Source: Turneriella sp.
GTDB taxonomy: Bacteria > Spirochaetota > Leptospiria > Turneriellales > Turneriellaceae
NCBI GenBank assembly: GCA_019186965.1
Contig: JABARV010000002.1
Location: 62,001-126,000 of the forward strand
Reading direction: 5' to 3'
Length of the DNA stretch: 64,000 bases
Made by a program: the position numbers and the translations under genes. Positions 44,888-53,812 of this stretch are shown here, in pieces (positions within the stretch are counted from its first letter, which is position 1; every line of letters starts with the position of its first letter). The notes under the pieces are model-generated. The model saw only the letters and a list, made by a program, of their open reading frames with translations, searched no databases and was not told the DNA's origin.

Positions 44888-45874
44888 ATGCAACGGATAC
44901 TTATTATTGCAAAGCAGTCGCTCGGGGATATTATTTTACAGTTAGGAGTGATGCAAGCGTTAAAGTTGCGCAACCCTGCGGCACAAATTTATGTCGCGTG
45001 CTACGCTAAATACCAACCTGCGCTCGAAAGGCAATCAGTAATTGCAGAAATTATTCCGCTCGATTTGCCTTCTGGAAAAAAACGCGGTTTTTTTAACGTG
45101 CTAGGGGAAATCAAAAGACGGCGTTTTGACGTCATCTTGAGTTTTGGTACAAGCAAGCAAGCAGTGTGGTGGGGATTTCTTGCACGGATAAAAATACGTG
45201 TAGGCACGGCAAACCAACGCTTTGGTTTTCTTTTGACGCGTTCACTGCGTGAGCGTGCAAACGAACTTAATTCATTCGAGTATTATTTTAAGCTCGCGCA
45301 GCTTTTTGCGCCAGGGCTTATTGTTGCGTATCCCAACATTCCCATCGACAAAGGGGAAACACAAAAATTACGGGCGAGCCTTTATAAACAAAAAGTTGCA
45401 CGCAAATTTATTGTTTGGCACATAGGTTCAAGTTTAGAAGAAAAACGCTATCCTGTTTTTCAAATTGTTGAAACATTGCGCCTTTTTAGTAAAAAACGTA
45501 TCACCCTTCCCATCGTTTTCGCAGGCGGCCGTGGTGACGAGCGGTTTTTGGAAGAGTTAGAGGCGACGGTGAATGCAGCAAATATACGTACGGTAAAAGT
45601 TTTTTTTGCAGATGGTATTCAGTTTCAAGCAACAGCTGCACTTTTCTCTCTTGCACACTTGGTAATTGCCAACGACGCTGCGCCGCGCCACATCGCCGCC
45701 GCAATCGGCAAGACAAGCCTTGCTCTACTGCCAAACCATAGAAAACGGCGTTGGCAGGTTTACAGCGAAAAACAAAAAGCGTATTTTTTGTACGCGGATA
45801 CATCGCCCGAATCTCTTTCGGTGGACGCAATTGAACCGAATGAAGTCGCTGAGATGGTTAAACGGATAAGTTAA
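44888..45874 (+). CDS. Glycosyltransferase family 9 (heptosyltransferase-like)
   Basis: This is a predicted LPS-core glycosyltransferase of the ADP-heptose:LPS type. The start MQRILIIAKQSLGDIILQLGVMQAL carries the conserved G-D-x-I loop. AKQSLGD, VWHIGSS, PIVFAGGRGDERFLEEL and the donor-binding LVIANDAAPRHIAAAIGKTSLALL follow as in the family. AAGGAGG lies 6 bp before this ATG, so the longer open frame from 44807 is not used. The length is 328 residues. The acceptor cannot be told from the sequence. Confidence 0.9.
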   Translation: MQRILIIAKQSLGDIILQLGVMQALKLRNPAAQIYVACYAKYQPALERQSVIAEIIPLDLPSGKKRGFFNVLGEIKRRRFDVILSFGTSKQAVWWGFLARIKIRVGTANQRFGFLLTRSLRERANELNSFEYYFKLAQLFAPGLIVAYPNIPIDKGETQKLRASLYKQKVARKFIVWHIGSSLEEKRYPVFQIVETLRLFSKKRITLPIVFAGGRGDERFLEELEATVNAANIRTVKVFFADGIQFQATAALFSLAHLVIANDAAPRHIAAAIGKTSLALLPNHRKRRWQVYSEKQKAYFLYADTSPESLSVDAIEPNEVAEMVKRIS

Positions 45875-45881
45875 GAGATAG

Positions 45882-46802
45882 CTAGTCGTGTATTAGGACT
45901 GCGCCGAAATAGACGCCTTTTTCGGTAAGCCCTAACGAAGGGTAGTAAAATGCACGGTAGCCAACGATAAGGGGAGTCTTAAAGTCAACGCCTAAGTACG
46001 ATAGTTTGAGCGTTATACGTGCGTCGAGCATCATAGGTTTCCAGTCGTTCCATTTTTGGATTGCTTGGCTTCCTATGGAGGTTCCTTTATCGGATAGGCT
46101 GTTGAGTTCAGAATTAATTTCCAGCGGGATATCAAGAAGAACGGCCATTGCAGCAGCGCTCAATTCGAGAAAACCGAATGCGGTAAAATCAACGTAGAGC
46201 CCTGCGTACAATCCCAAATTGTGTGGTCCAATGGTTAGCAAGTACGATTTTGAATTGGCTGCATTGCGTAAAAGATAGACATCATTTTTTTTACCAGCGG
46301 TGTCGCTGTAGCTGGGATTGCTACTTACAAGTAAATTTGAACCAAAGTAAGAATAGTATCCACCCACAGCAGGGCCAATGTAAAACGAAGGGAGTGGATT
46401 AAACATAATACCGTAATCTCCCATGAGCCGTGTTTGCAAAAATTCAAAAGAGGAGCCAATGAGTAAATCTGCTTCAAAATTTGCCATTGGCGCCGCTTTG
46501 TCCATCCTGCTGCTATATATTCTGCCGCGTGTACCAAGCTCTGCTAAGGTATGCGAACTTTTTTCGCTGTTGATTTGGTATTTTGTGTCACTCGAATATC
46601 CCGATGTGCTTTCGACAGTTTCCAATGTTGCGACGCGTATTTGGTCGCCGTTAGAAAGCGGTGCAAAGGACATCGAACGGCTCGAAAAATATACGGATAA
46701 CGATCCCTTTGCGGAAGCAATATCCTCGTCTTTTGCATTTAAAAGGGTAAATGGTAGAAAAAAGGTAATAGCAGCGCGTGCTACTTTGGAAGTATAAAAC
46801 AT
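45882..46802 (-). CDS. Putative outer-membrane beta-barrel protein
   Basis: This is a 306-residue protein with an N-terminal signal-like segment (MFYTSKVARAAITFFLPFTLLNA). The rest alternates hydrophobic and polar residues, with aromatic-rich strands (FNPLPSFYIGPAVGGYYSYFG, LGLYAGLYVDFTAFGFLELS, GYRAFYYPSLGLTEKGVYFGAVLI) and a terminal aliphatic strand. No family was recognised. It is divergently placed from gpmA, with about 117 bp between the two starts. Confidence 0.65.
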   Translation of the reverse strand: MFYTSKVARAAITFFLPFTLLNAKDEDIASAKGSLSVYFSSRSMSFAPLSNGDQIRVATLETVESTSGYSSDTKYQINSEKSSHTLAELGTRGRIYSSRMDKAAPMANFEADLLIGSSFEFLQTRLMGDYGIMFNPLPSFYIGPAVGGYYSYFGSNLLVSSNPSYSDTAGKKNDVYLLRNAANSKSYLLTIGPHNLGLYAGLYVDFTAFGFLELSAAAMAVLLDIPLEINSELNSLSDKGTSIGSQAIQKWNDWKPMMLDARITLKLSYLGVDFKTPLIVGYRAFYYPSLGLTEKGVYFGAVLIHD

Positions 46803-46918
46803 CCACTTATTTTTTGTTTTTTAGACACACCGTCAACGCCATGGAGCCTCATGCGCCAACTCGCACAGGCTCGTTATCACTCTGCTTTACGCACTCACTC
46901 CCACCTAAACACACGCCC

Positions 46919-47623
46919 ATGGCAAAACTTGTTTTAATCCGCCACGGCCAATCGCTGTGGAACCTACACAATTTATTTACCGGCTGGGTCGATGTACCGT
47001 TGTCGAGCCAAGGTGTTGCCGAAGCGATTGCCGCAGGCAAGCGCCTCGCCGATGAAAAATTCAACGTCATCTACACTTCCACCTTGATTCGAGCAATCAC
47101 CACCGCGATGATTGTCATGTCCGAAAACAAAGAAGGCAAGGTGCCTATTTTACAAAAGACCCAGGCAGATGTCCCCGCCAACTGGCCGGCGCAGGCTGCG
47201 CCTTTTGAAAACTGGGTGAAAATTTATTCGCCCACCGCCGAGGCAAATTCCATTCCTGTTTATTCTGCGTGGGAGCTTAACGAACGCATGTACGGCGAGT
47301 TGCAAGGCATGAATAAAGAAGAAACTGCAAAAAAATTTGGCGACGAGCAAGTGAAAATTTGGCGGCGTAGTTACGATGTTCCCCCCCCCGCGGGTGAAGC
47401 ACTCAAAAACACCGCCGAACGCACCATCCCGTGGTTTCAAAAAAATATCGAACCACAACTTAAAGAGGGAAAAAATATTCTCGTCGCCGCACACGGCAAC
47501 AGCTTGCGTGCGATTATCATGTATTTAGAAAAACTCACCGAGGCGCAAGTGTTGGAGCTGGAGCTTAAAACAGGCGACCCGATTATTTTTCGCGCCGAAA
47601 GCAATACAGTCACACGCGCATAA
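46919..47623 (+). CDS. gpmA: 2,3-bisphosphoglycerate-dependent phosphoglycerate mutase
   Basis: This cytosolic glycolytic enzyme interconverts 3- and 2-phosphoglycerate. LIRHGQSLWNLHNLFTGWVDVPLSSQG carries the phosphohistidine motif RHG, and AHGNSLRAIIMYLE carries the second catalytic His. GELQGMNKEETAKKFG and WRRSYDVPPP are present. The length is 234 residues. The chosen ATG directly precedes the conserved AKLVLIRHG; longer open frames upstream are not credible. The gene is GC-rich compared with its neighbours. The small wHTH gene and ruvC follow on the same strand. Confidence 0.95.
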   Translation: MAKLVLIRHGQSLWNLHNLFTGWVDVPLSSQGVAEAIAAGKRLADEKFNVIYTSTLIRAITTAMIVMSENKEGKVPILQKTQADVPANWPAQAAPFENWVKIYSPTAEANSIPVYSAWELNERMYGELQGMNKEETAKKFGDEQVKIWRRSYDVPPPAGEALKNTAERTIPWFQKNIEPQLKEGKNILVAAHGNSLRAIIMYLEKLTEAQVLELELKTGDPIIFRAESNTVTRA

Positions 47624-47626
47624 AAA

Positions 47627-47845
47627 GTGTTGGGTGAACTCGCGCTTTTAATTTTACAGTATTTGTTCGACAGACAAGGCAAGCGTGTTGCCATCACAGA
47701 TTTAGAAGCGGTGACGGGTAAAGACATCCACACATTGCGTGCCGCTATCGAGGACTTAAAAATACTTGGCTACATCGCCGAAGATGAATACCGCATTGAA
47801 ATTCGATCCGAGGGCGTATCGTTTGCGCGCAGCCGATGGGTTTAA
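47627..47845 (+). CDS. Small winged-helix-like protein
   Basis: This 72-residue protein starts with GTG, 3 bp after the gpmA stop, and overlaps ruvC by 10 bp. The pattern LALLILQYLFDRQGKRVAITDLEAVTGKDIHTLRAAIEDLKILGYIAED..IEIRSEGVSFARS looks like a single winged-helix domain. It may bind DNA. There is no known partner; its coupling to ruvC suggests translation together with recombination genes. It is too short for a firm family call. Confidence 0.65.
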   Translation: MLGELALLILQYLFDRQGKRVAITDLEAVTGKDIHTLRAAIEDLKILGYIAEDEYRIEIRSEGVSFARSRWV

Positions 47846-48342
47846 AATTTTTAGGGATTGATCCGGGCTATGCGCGTATGGGGTATGGGCTCATTGAGGT
47901 TGAGGGTGGCCGTGCTTCGTTTGTCGACGCGGGCGTTTTGGAAACGAAACCCACCGATGCCGAGGGGGCACGGCTCACCCAACTGCAACAATTTCTTAAA
48001 AAATATTTATCCAAATACAAAGTTACTCATGCGGGCATCGAGCAAGTTTTTTTACGCCGCGACCTTACGACAGGAATTAAACTTTCAGAAGCGCGTGGCG
48101 TTATTGTGATGACACTTTTTCAAGCGGGCGTGCCGTATTCTGAAATTTCCCCCAGCGCGATGAAAAAGTCGATCACCGGTTCGGGTAGCGCCGAAAAAAA
48201 AACCATGCAACTGATGACTGCGAAGCTCTTAAATTTGCCCGCGCAAATGAAAATCGACGACGCCGCCGACGGGTTGGGGCTCGCCTTCAGCGCATGGCTT
48301 AGTTACCAAAGAAAGCAAATCAAAAAATCTCGAATCGGTTGA
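47836..48342 (+). CDS. ruvC: Holliday junction resolvase RuvC
   Basis: This is an endonuclease that resolves Holliday junctions as part of RuvABC. The catalytic acidic residues are visible: LGIDPG (D), IEQVFLR (E) and DDAADGLGLA (two Asp). The LRRDLTTGIKLSEARGVI and SPSAMKKSITGSGSAEKKTMQ segments match. The length of 168 residues is normal. No ruvA or ruvB lies nearby. Confidence 0.94.
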   Translation: MGLKFLGIDPGYARMGYGLIEVEGGRASFVDAGVLETKPTDAEGARLTQLQQFLKKYLSKYKVTHAGIEQVFLRRDLTTGIKLSEARGVIVMTLFQAGVPYSEISPSAMKKSITGSGSAEKKTMQLMTAKLLNLPAQMKIDDAADGLGLAFSAWLSYQRKQIKKSRIG

Positions 48343-48371
48343 CTTTATAAAAGCGCGTATTACGACGGCGT

Positions 48372-50342
48372 ATGAGCGCACGTTTGGATGGCATCGAGAA
48401 AAAAATAGCAGCGCTTGAAGTCCAAATACAGTCTCTACGGACAGAATTTGAAGAAGCCAAACGTGGTGAAAAAATTGAAAGCGAACCGCCCACAAAAGAT
48501 GTTTCAACGCCACAAAAAATAGCGGCGCAAACAAGTACATCCGCCTCGTCTTGGGAATGGCTTGTTGGCGGAAATATTATCGGCAAGCTTGGCGTTGTAA
48601 CGCTTATTTTATCGGTCGCGTTTTTTATGATCTATGCCATCGACAGGGGATGGCTTGGCGAATGGGTTAGGCTGCTAATTTTACAACTAACATTTGCTCT
48701 ATTATCCTTTTTAAGTTACTCTCTTTACAAAAAAAAATACAAGTACGTACCAGAAATTCTATCGATTGTCGCTATTGGTATAAATACTATCGCTGTTTAT
48801 TCTGCACATTTTTTATACCATTACATTGGAAGCATCGAAACTATGGTGATGATGGTTTCGTTAATGCTCTTGTCGCTTGCCTTTGCAAGACGCATTGGCG
48901 CGCACGCGCTTGCAATGCTCCTTTTTGTTGGATTTTTTATTCTTCCTGTAATCCATTCGCACGAAATAAATGAACCCTTTACCTATTTTGGCTATTTACT
49001 TGCAGTCAACTTTTTATATTTTTTTATTGGCCATAAAACAGTTACAGAAAGCAAAACTTTAATTTCGCCGCATACATTTTGGATAGTTCTTTTTGGAAAC
49101 GCCTTTAGCCTTTTTGCGTGGACGGGTGGGTTTAAAACGTATTCGATTGCGGCGTTAATTTTTTCTGCGGGAAGCCTTGTACTTATACTCTTTCGAGCGC
49201 ATATAGCACGCTGGAGTGAAAGCTCTGCAAATGCCGATTTTTTTTGGAAGTGCGCTACAATTTTAACCGCAAACCTTGTCTACATGGCTATGGTGGAAGC
49301 AATTCTCTCTTTGCTTCCCGAGCCGAGTAGTGAAGTTTTAGCAATTACCTTTGCATGCCAAGCAGCGCTCAATTATATTACGCTACAAATTTTACCACAC
49401 AGCGCTCGGTTTCTTCCTGCGGCATCGGCTTCGATAGTCCTTTTGCTTACACTGGGGATAATGCAAGTTTCCGACGATTTTGAAGAGCGTTTTCTTCTCG
49501 CGATTTTTCTAAGCGCAGCAATGTTTATGAGTACAAAATGGGCAGATCGTTTCTTGTACTACTTTTCTCTTGTTCTTTTTTTATTCAACCTTATTGCTCT
49601 TCTTTTTTCTACAAGTATAACAGATGGAGCATATTTTGTGTTGAATTGGCAAATGGCGTGTTTAACCTTTTGCACCGCTTCGAGTGTTTTACTTCTTATA
49701 AAAACGCAATGGCGCGACGGGTTTATCCGCGTGTCGCATATTGCATCCGCATTACTTGCGTCCTTTGTTGCTGTCATTGCCGAGATGGAACGCATCTTTA
49801 CCTCAACCGATGCGAGGCTTCTTATCGTTACTCTTGTGCTTGCATCGTACTCGCTTCTTTTTCTTTATATTGGTTTTAAATGGCATAAAAATTGGTTCCG
49901 TAAAGCAGGTCTTGCCTTTATGGGACTTGCCATTACAAAATTCTATTTTGTCGATATTTGGTATTGGGATAAATCGGTGCGTATTGTTGCAGGAATAGTT
50001 TTAGGAGGTGGTCTTGTGCTTATTAGTTTTTATTACGAAAAATTTAAAGATAAACTAAAAGGGGTGGTTCTCATTTTGCTGTTTATAGGAGTTTTTTCTC
50101 CTAAGAACATGCTCGGAGCAGTCGCGAAAGACTCGTCTACTGTTACAGTTACTGCAACAGAAGCTCTACCGAGCGGAGAAAAAGCAAGTATCGATAAAAA
50201 AGCGGTTGAAGAAAAAAGTGCAATAGCGAGTCGTGTAAACACAGAGCACAAAAAATCGGTTTGGTTATTCCGTGTTATTTTTTGGCTGCTTTTGGTCTTG
50301 GTGGGGTGGGGTGCTTTTCGGATACATAAAGAAAAAAATTAG
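48372..50342 (+). CDS. DUF2339 family multi-pass membrane protein
   Basis: This 656-residue protein has an N-terminal coiled-coil (IEKKIAALEVQIQSLRTEFEEAKRG) followed by a linker. SSWEWLVGGNIIGKLGVVTLILSVAFFMIYAIDRGWL then begins a block of about 18-20 membrane helices. This is the layout of DUF2339 proteins, whose function is unknown. A C-terminal cytoplasmic stretch and a last helix (SVWLFRVIFWLLLVLVGWG) end the protein. It lies 29 bp after ruvC. Confidence 0.8.
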   Translation: MSARLDGIEKKIAALEVQIQSLRTEFEEAKRGEKIESEPPTKDVSTPQKIAAQTSTSASSWEWLVGGNIIGKLGVVTLILSVAFFMIYAIDRGWLGEWVRLLILQLTFALLSFLSYSLYKKKYKYVPEILSIVAIGINTIAVYSAHFLYHYIGSIETMVMMVSLMLLSLAFARRIGAHALAMLLFVGFFILPVIHSHEINEPFTYFGYLLAVNFLYFFIGHKTVTESKTLISPHTFWIVLFGNAFSLFAWTGGFKTYSIAALIFSAGSLVLILFRAHIARWSESSANADFFWKCATILTANLVYMAMVEAILSLLPEPSSEVLAITFACQAALNYITLQILPHSARFLPAASASIVLLLTLGIMQVSDDFEERFLLAIFLSAAMFMSTKWADRFLYYFSLVLFLFNLIALLFSTSITDGAYFVLNWQMACLTFCTASSVLLLIKTQWRDGFIRVSHIASALLASFVAVIAEMERIFTSTDARLLIVTLVLASYSLLFLYIGFKWHKNWFRKAGLAFMGLAITKFYFVDIWYWDKSVRIVAGIVLGGGLVLISFYYEKFKDKLKGVVLILLFIGVFSPKNMLGAVAKDSSTVTVTATEALPSGEKASIDKKAVEEKSAIASRVNTEHKKSVWLFRVIFWLLLVLVGWGAFRIHKEKN

Positions 50343-50370
50343 CATAAAACTAACGGAAACCCAAAAAACA

Positions 50371-50389
50371 CTATTTTTTCAAAAAATAG
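50371..50389. terminator. AT-only perfect hairpin between convergent genes
   Basis: CTATTTTTT and AAAAAATAG pair around a single C between the ends of the DUF2339 gene and the remA-like gene. It has a one-base centre, like the repeat after flaB. The stem is weak for a classical terminator. Confidence 0.4.
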
Positions 50390-50439
50390 CATGCCTATTC
50401 GCTGTACGCCGTAGCGCTGTTTTAACGCAGTTGCGTCGC

Positions 50440-50721
50440 TTATTCCATTTCAGAATCGATTATCTCTTCAGGTGCAGTACTAGCAGTTGGCTTTTCCATA
50501 CGTTGTGTTAGCGCTTCCGGGCGCATCGCTGACATAAAAATAAAGTCGCTGTCGGTAAGTACCATCGAGCGCATTTTGCGGCCCATGGTGCAGTCGATGA
50601 GATTATTATTTTCACGGCCTTGATCGCGCAAGCGCTTAGCCACCGCCGACTCGGGAGAAATAATTGCGACGATTTTGTCTATCGAGACGCTATTGGAAAA
50701 GCCAACGTGTAAAAGTTTCAT
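50440..50721 (-). CDS. RemA-like (DUF370) protein
   Basis: This 93-residue protein has the RemA/DUF370 pattern MKLLHVGFSNSVSIDKIVAIISPESAVAKRLRDQGRENNNLIDCTMGRKMRSMVLTDSDFIFMSAMRPEAL. In Bacillus, RemA is a DNA-binding activator of biofilm matrix genes and forms ring oligomers. It lies 2 bp after yicC, a common pair. The C-terminal 20 residues are a species-specific tail. Confidence 0.87.
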   Translation of the reverse strand: MKLLHVGFSNSVSIDKIVAIISPESAVAKRLRDQGRENNNLIDCTMGRKMRSMVLTDSDFIFMSAMRPEALTQRMEKPTASTAPEEIIDSEME

Positions 50722-50723
50722 TG

Positions 50724-51653
50724 TTACTCCAAGTTCCGTATTTGCTCACGCAATTTTTCGATTTCTGTTTTCATAAGTACAACGAGGCTGTTGATTTCGC
50801 TATCTTGTGCTTTTGCTCCGATTGTATTTGTTTCGCGTTGCAATTCTTGTAAGTAGAATTCTAATTCACGCCCTACACTTTGGTTTGACTTTAGTATTTT
50901 GAGCATTCGCTCTAAATGGCCTGCAATCCGGTTGATTTCTTCCGTTAAATCGTTTTGTACAGTACGCAAAATTTCTTCTTTATAGTCATTCCAAATTTGT
51001 CGCGCTACCCGCATTGCACCCTTTCCGCTTTTGAATTTTTGCGAAGTTGCGGAGGCTGCAACATTATCGTTTGTCTGTATACTTAAAAAATCGTTTAAAA
51101 TCCTGTGGCGTACGGTGCTAGATTTTCTTCGGTGCGCTTGTATTTGTAGTGTGTTTACGCGGCGTAAAATGCGCTTTAAATAACGGACATGCGTAAGGCA
51201 TGCGCGTACAATACGACGCCCTTCGATAAGGCGCGTTCGTTGCATTTTAAGGAGAGCACGCATCAAATGGAATTCAAATTTGTTTTGGTATGCACGCCAA
51301 TTTTTAACGCGATGCTCAACAAAACCAGGTATGCTCAAAAATTCACGTGGTTCTAAGGCAAATTTTTTTTTTCCTAAGCGTTGCGAGACTAATTTCTCGT
51401 ATTGTGAGATTAAATCTGTGTTGAAAATAATATCCGAAGGAAGCGCGCCAGCGCTTTGAAACGTTATTTCAATACGTCCACGCGTGAATTTTCGACGGAT
51501 AATCGATTCGCTTTGGGCTTTAAACCAGCTAATTTCGTTTGGAAAAAAAAATTCTATTTCGAGGAAGCGGCTGTTGATGCTGCGGGCAGAACAAATAATG
51601 GAGGCACCTTCGGCGGTAAAATGGCTCTCGCCATACCCCGTCATGCTCTCCAT
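50724..51653 (-). CDS. yicC: YicC family endoribonuclease
   Basis: This 309-residue protein follows YicC: MESMTGYGESHFTAEGASIICSARSINSRFLEIEFFFP at the N-terminus and a C-terminal block ending GRELEFYLQELQRETNTIGAKAQDSEINSLVVLMKTEIEKLREQIRNLE. The family is reported to degrade small RNAs such as RyhB. The pair with remA is conserved. A small gene precedes it on the same strand. Confidence 0.9.
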   Translation of the reverse strand: MESMTGYGESHFTAEGASIICSARSINSRFLEIEFFFPNEISWFKAQSESIIRRKFTRGRIEITFQSAGALPSDIIFNTDLISQYEKLVSQRLGKKKFALEPREFLSIPGFVEHRVKNWRAYQNKFEFHLMRALLKMQRTRLIEGRRIVRACLTHVRYLKRILRRVNTLQIQAHRRKSSTVRHRILNDFLSIQTNDNVAASATSQKFKSGKGAMRVARQIWNDYKEEILRTVQNDLTEEINRIAGHLERMLKILKSNQSVGRELEFYLQELQRETNTIGAKAQDSEINSLVVLMKTEIEKLREQIRNLE

Positions 51654-51681
51654 TTTAGCTATGCTTGAAACGCTTACGCGC

Positions 51682-51882
51682 TCAAGCTTTTACATCCACG
51701 CCTTTTTCGGGGTCAATTCCATGACCTGTTTCGGCTTGGCTGGTTTGTTTTTCTTCTACGGCTGCTCCAGTGAGGCCGTTGTGCCCACGGATTGTAAGGT
51801 ACAAAAGCGCCTTTAAATCCTCTGAGGAGATTACAGTAGGCTGTGCGGCCGAAGCGATGCCAATTTCTTGTATCCCTTGCAT
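51682..51882 (-). CDS. Small hypothetical protein upstream of yicC
   Basis: From the ATG at 51882, preceded by GAGGGAG, a 66-residue protein is predicted. It has a hydrophobic-polar N-terminus (MQGIQEIGIASAAQP..), a SSEDLKALLYLTIRG helix and a charged tail rich in Glu/Lys/Gln. No family was recognised. It lies 28 bp before yicC and is probably cotranscribed. An upstream TTG would add ten residues. Confidence 0.55.
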   Translation of the reverse strand: MQGIQEIGIASAAQPTVISSEDLKALLYLTIRGHNGLTGAAVEEKQTSQAETGHGIDPEKGVDVKA

Positions 51883-51965
51883 AGACTCCCTCACAATCAG
51901 AGTGTCGTCCAATTATAGATAACTCTTTAGAAAAAAATGTAATTTTTTTTTTATACCTGCCGAAA

Positions 51966-51977
51966 TATGTCACATGA
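51966..51977. other. TATGTCACATGA motif over the start codon of the YD-like gene
   Basis: It matches 12 bases of unit 4 in the array before eno and lies exactly over the ATG of the next gene, which has no ribosome-binding site. It could be an operator overlapping a leaderless start, or a relic of a dispersed element. Confidence 0.5.
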
Positions 51978-52747
51978 GGCTACGGTGCATATTTTTTATC
52001 TTTTTACATAATTTTATAGTAACAGCGCTTTTAGCTGGCCCGGAAATTTACGATCCTATGGAGGCATATAAAAAGCTAAATACCCTTTCTGCGCGGCCAA
52101 AGCTTGAAAGTGTAACACAGGGAACAATAACAGAAACAGCACAATATAAGTACGAAAACAATTTACTCCGCCGGATTGATTATTTCGATGCAAAAAGAAA
52201 TCCTACTGGTTATTTACTTTACACTTACGACAAAGGGAATCTTACCCGCGAGCAGCTTTTTGACGCACAGGGCGCAATGGTTGAAGATATTACGTACGAG
52301 TACCGTAAAGAAAAACTTATAAGAACCCTTGTTCACGATATACGCGGTAATGCGCACGTAGAGTGGCGCTACAGTTATAGCAAAGAAGGAGAGTTAGTGT
52401 CGGGAAAACGTATCCTCGGCAAAGCGGTAACGGAAACTTTTCGCATTACAAAAAATCCAACGGGAAGTACACAATCTATTTTTAACGCACGCGGAGAATT
52501 GACGAGCAAGGTTGAGTCGGTTTACGAAGATGGCGTTTTGCGCTACCGCGTGAAAACAGGGCTTATTGGTACGCGTTATGCAGAATACCGTTACAATAAT
52601 TCAAAACAACTTATCGAAATTATATACCACGAGACTGTGCGCGGTGTCAAAACATTAGTTAAAAAACACCGTTTCGAGTATTCGCTTGCTTCAAATATGC
52701 CGACAAAAACAGCGCAGAGCCTTACGCCTGCATTAAGAGCGCTTTAA
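51974..52747 (+). CDS. Exported YD-repeat-like protein
   Basis: This 257-residue protein has a signal peptide (MRLRCIFFIFLHNFIVTALLAG). Its mature part contains repeated units of tyrosine/aspartate pattern such as YKYENNLLRRIDYFDAKRNPTGYLLYTYDKGNLTREQLFDAQG and YRYNNSKQLIEI, similar to YD/RHS-type repeats. It should be periplasmic or on the surface. No ribosome-binding site is seen, and the start lies on a dispersed motif. Its 3' end overlaps the convergent lpxK by 26 bp. Its function is unknown. Confidence 0.75.
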   Translation: MRLRCIFFIFLHNFIVTALLAGPEIYDPMEAYKKLNTLSARPKLESVTQGTITETAQYKYENNLLRRIDYFDAKRNPTGYLLYTYDKGNLTREQLFDAQGAMVEDITYEYRKEKLIRTLVHDIRGNAHVEWRYSYSKEGELVSGKRILGKAVTETFRITKNPTGSTQSIFNARGELTSKVESVYEDGVLRYRVKTGLIGTRYAEYRYNNSKQLIEIIYHETVRGVKTLVKKHRFEYSLASNMPTKTAQSLTPALRAL

Positions 52748-53765
52748 GCCCTTCTTTAAGAAGGATTTCATTTTCACAAACCTCAAACTCTATTTTTAAA
52801 TAGTAGAATTGTTTTAGTACGCTAAGTTCCTGTGCGTATTTGCGTAGCCGCACGTAATCCTTTTCGGTTGTGACGACTAAATCGTACGGGCGTATGCGGC
52901 TTAAAATCATACGAATATCTTTTTCAGAAAAATTGTGGTGGTCGCGAAAACTAATTTGTTCTATTCTTTCTGCACCCGCACGGCGGAGCATTTCTTCAAA
53001 TGCATGGCTATTGGCGATTGCAGAAAGAGCCCACACGGTCTCGTGGTTTAGGATTGAAAAGTTTTCAAGGGTAGGGATGTATTGTGGTGTATAGTCGTGT
53101 GGTATTTTAACAAGCCCTTTCGCAGTGTGCGTACTTAAAAAAATATGCGATAGCCTCGATACCTTTTGTACTTTTTCGCGTAGTGTGTCTAACTCAACAT
53201 CGTTGACTAAATCGGTTTTTGTTAAAACGATAATTGAAGCGCGTTTAAGATTTTCTATTGGTTCGCGCAAAATTCCATTGGGTAAAAGTCGCCCGCTCCC
53301 GAATGGATTTGTTGCATCGATAAGGACTACATCTGCGTCGCGGTGTATACGGTAGTGTTGAAATCCGTCGTCTAAAATGAATAGTTTTATACCAAAGTCT
53401 TTAACGAGGGCTTGCGCATTTTTGAGACGGTTACGCCCAACAGCAATTTTTACTCCAGGTAAATTTACCGCCATTAGGTACGGCTCGTCACCCGAGTCGT
53501 CGCTTGACATCAATAACCTGTTTCCATTGGACAACAAGTTTGTTTGGCGTGAAAGATTTCCGCCGTACCCGCGTGAAAGTATCGCTTGCACAGGATAGTC
53601 GGAGCGTAAAAGCTTTGAAAAATATATCGTTGCGGGAGTTTTTCCTGTACCACCGGTCGTAATGTTGCCAACCGAAAGAACACGCGCTTCAGGAATGCGG
53701 ATAGGTTTTTTAAGGCGCTTATTGAGTCGGTCGCCAAAGGAATAAAGCTTTTCGAGAGGATTCAC
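52722..53765 (-). CDS. lpxK: Tetraacyldisaccharide 4'-kinase LpxK
   Basis: This inner-membrane kinase phosphorylates the lipid A disaccharide, so the organism makes lipid A. SVGNITTGGTGKTPATIYFSKLL is the P-loop, and SRGYGG, DDGFQHYRIHRDADVVLIDATNPFG and the later FRDHHNFSEKDI are typical. Two starts are possible. The GTG at 53765 gives the usual N-terminus (NPLEKLYSFGDRL) and is preferred. A longer open frame from ATG at 53837 would overlap the divergent flaA-like start by 25 bp. The length is about 347 residues. Confidence 0.9.
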   Translation of the reverse strand: MNPLEKLYSFGDRLNKRLKKPIRIPEARVLSVGNITTGGTGKTPATIYFSKLLRSDYPVQAILSRGYGGNLSRQTNLLSNGNRLLMSSDDSGDEPYLMAVNLPGVKIAVGRNRLKNAQALVKDFGIKLFILDDGFQHYRIHRDADVVLIDATNPFGSGRLLPNGILREPIENLKRASIIVLTKTDLVNDVELDTLREKVQKVSRLSHIFLSTHTAKGLVKIPHDYTPQYIPTLENFSILNHETVWALSAIANSHAFEEMLRRAGAERIEQISFRDHHNFSEKDIRMILSRIRPYDLVVTTEKDYVRLRKYAQELSVLKQFYYLKIEFEVCENEILLKEGLKALLMQA

Positions 53766-53812
53766 AGGTTGTAGAACACCTCGTGTTTTTCTTGAGAGCG
53801 TGTCGAGCGGTA

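Noticed and set aside
46778-46918. Extended gpmA starting at 46778
   Set aside because: The extra 47 residues have no relation to the enzyme family and would overlap the divergent gene's start.
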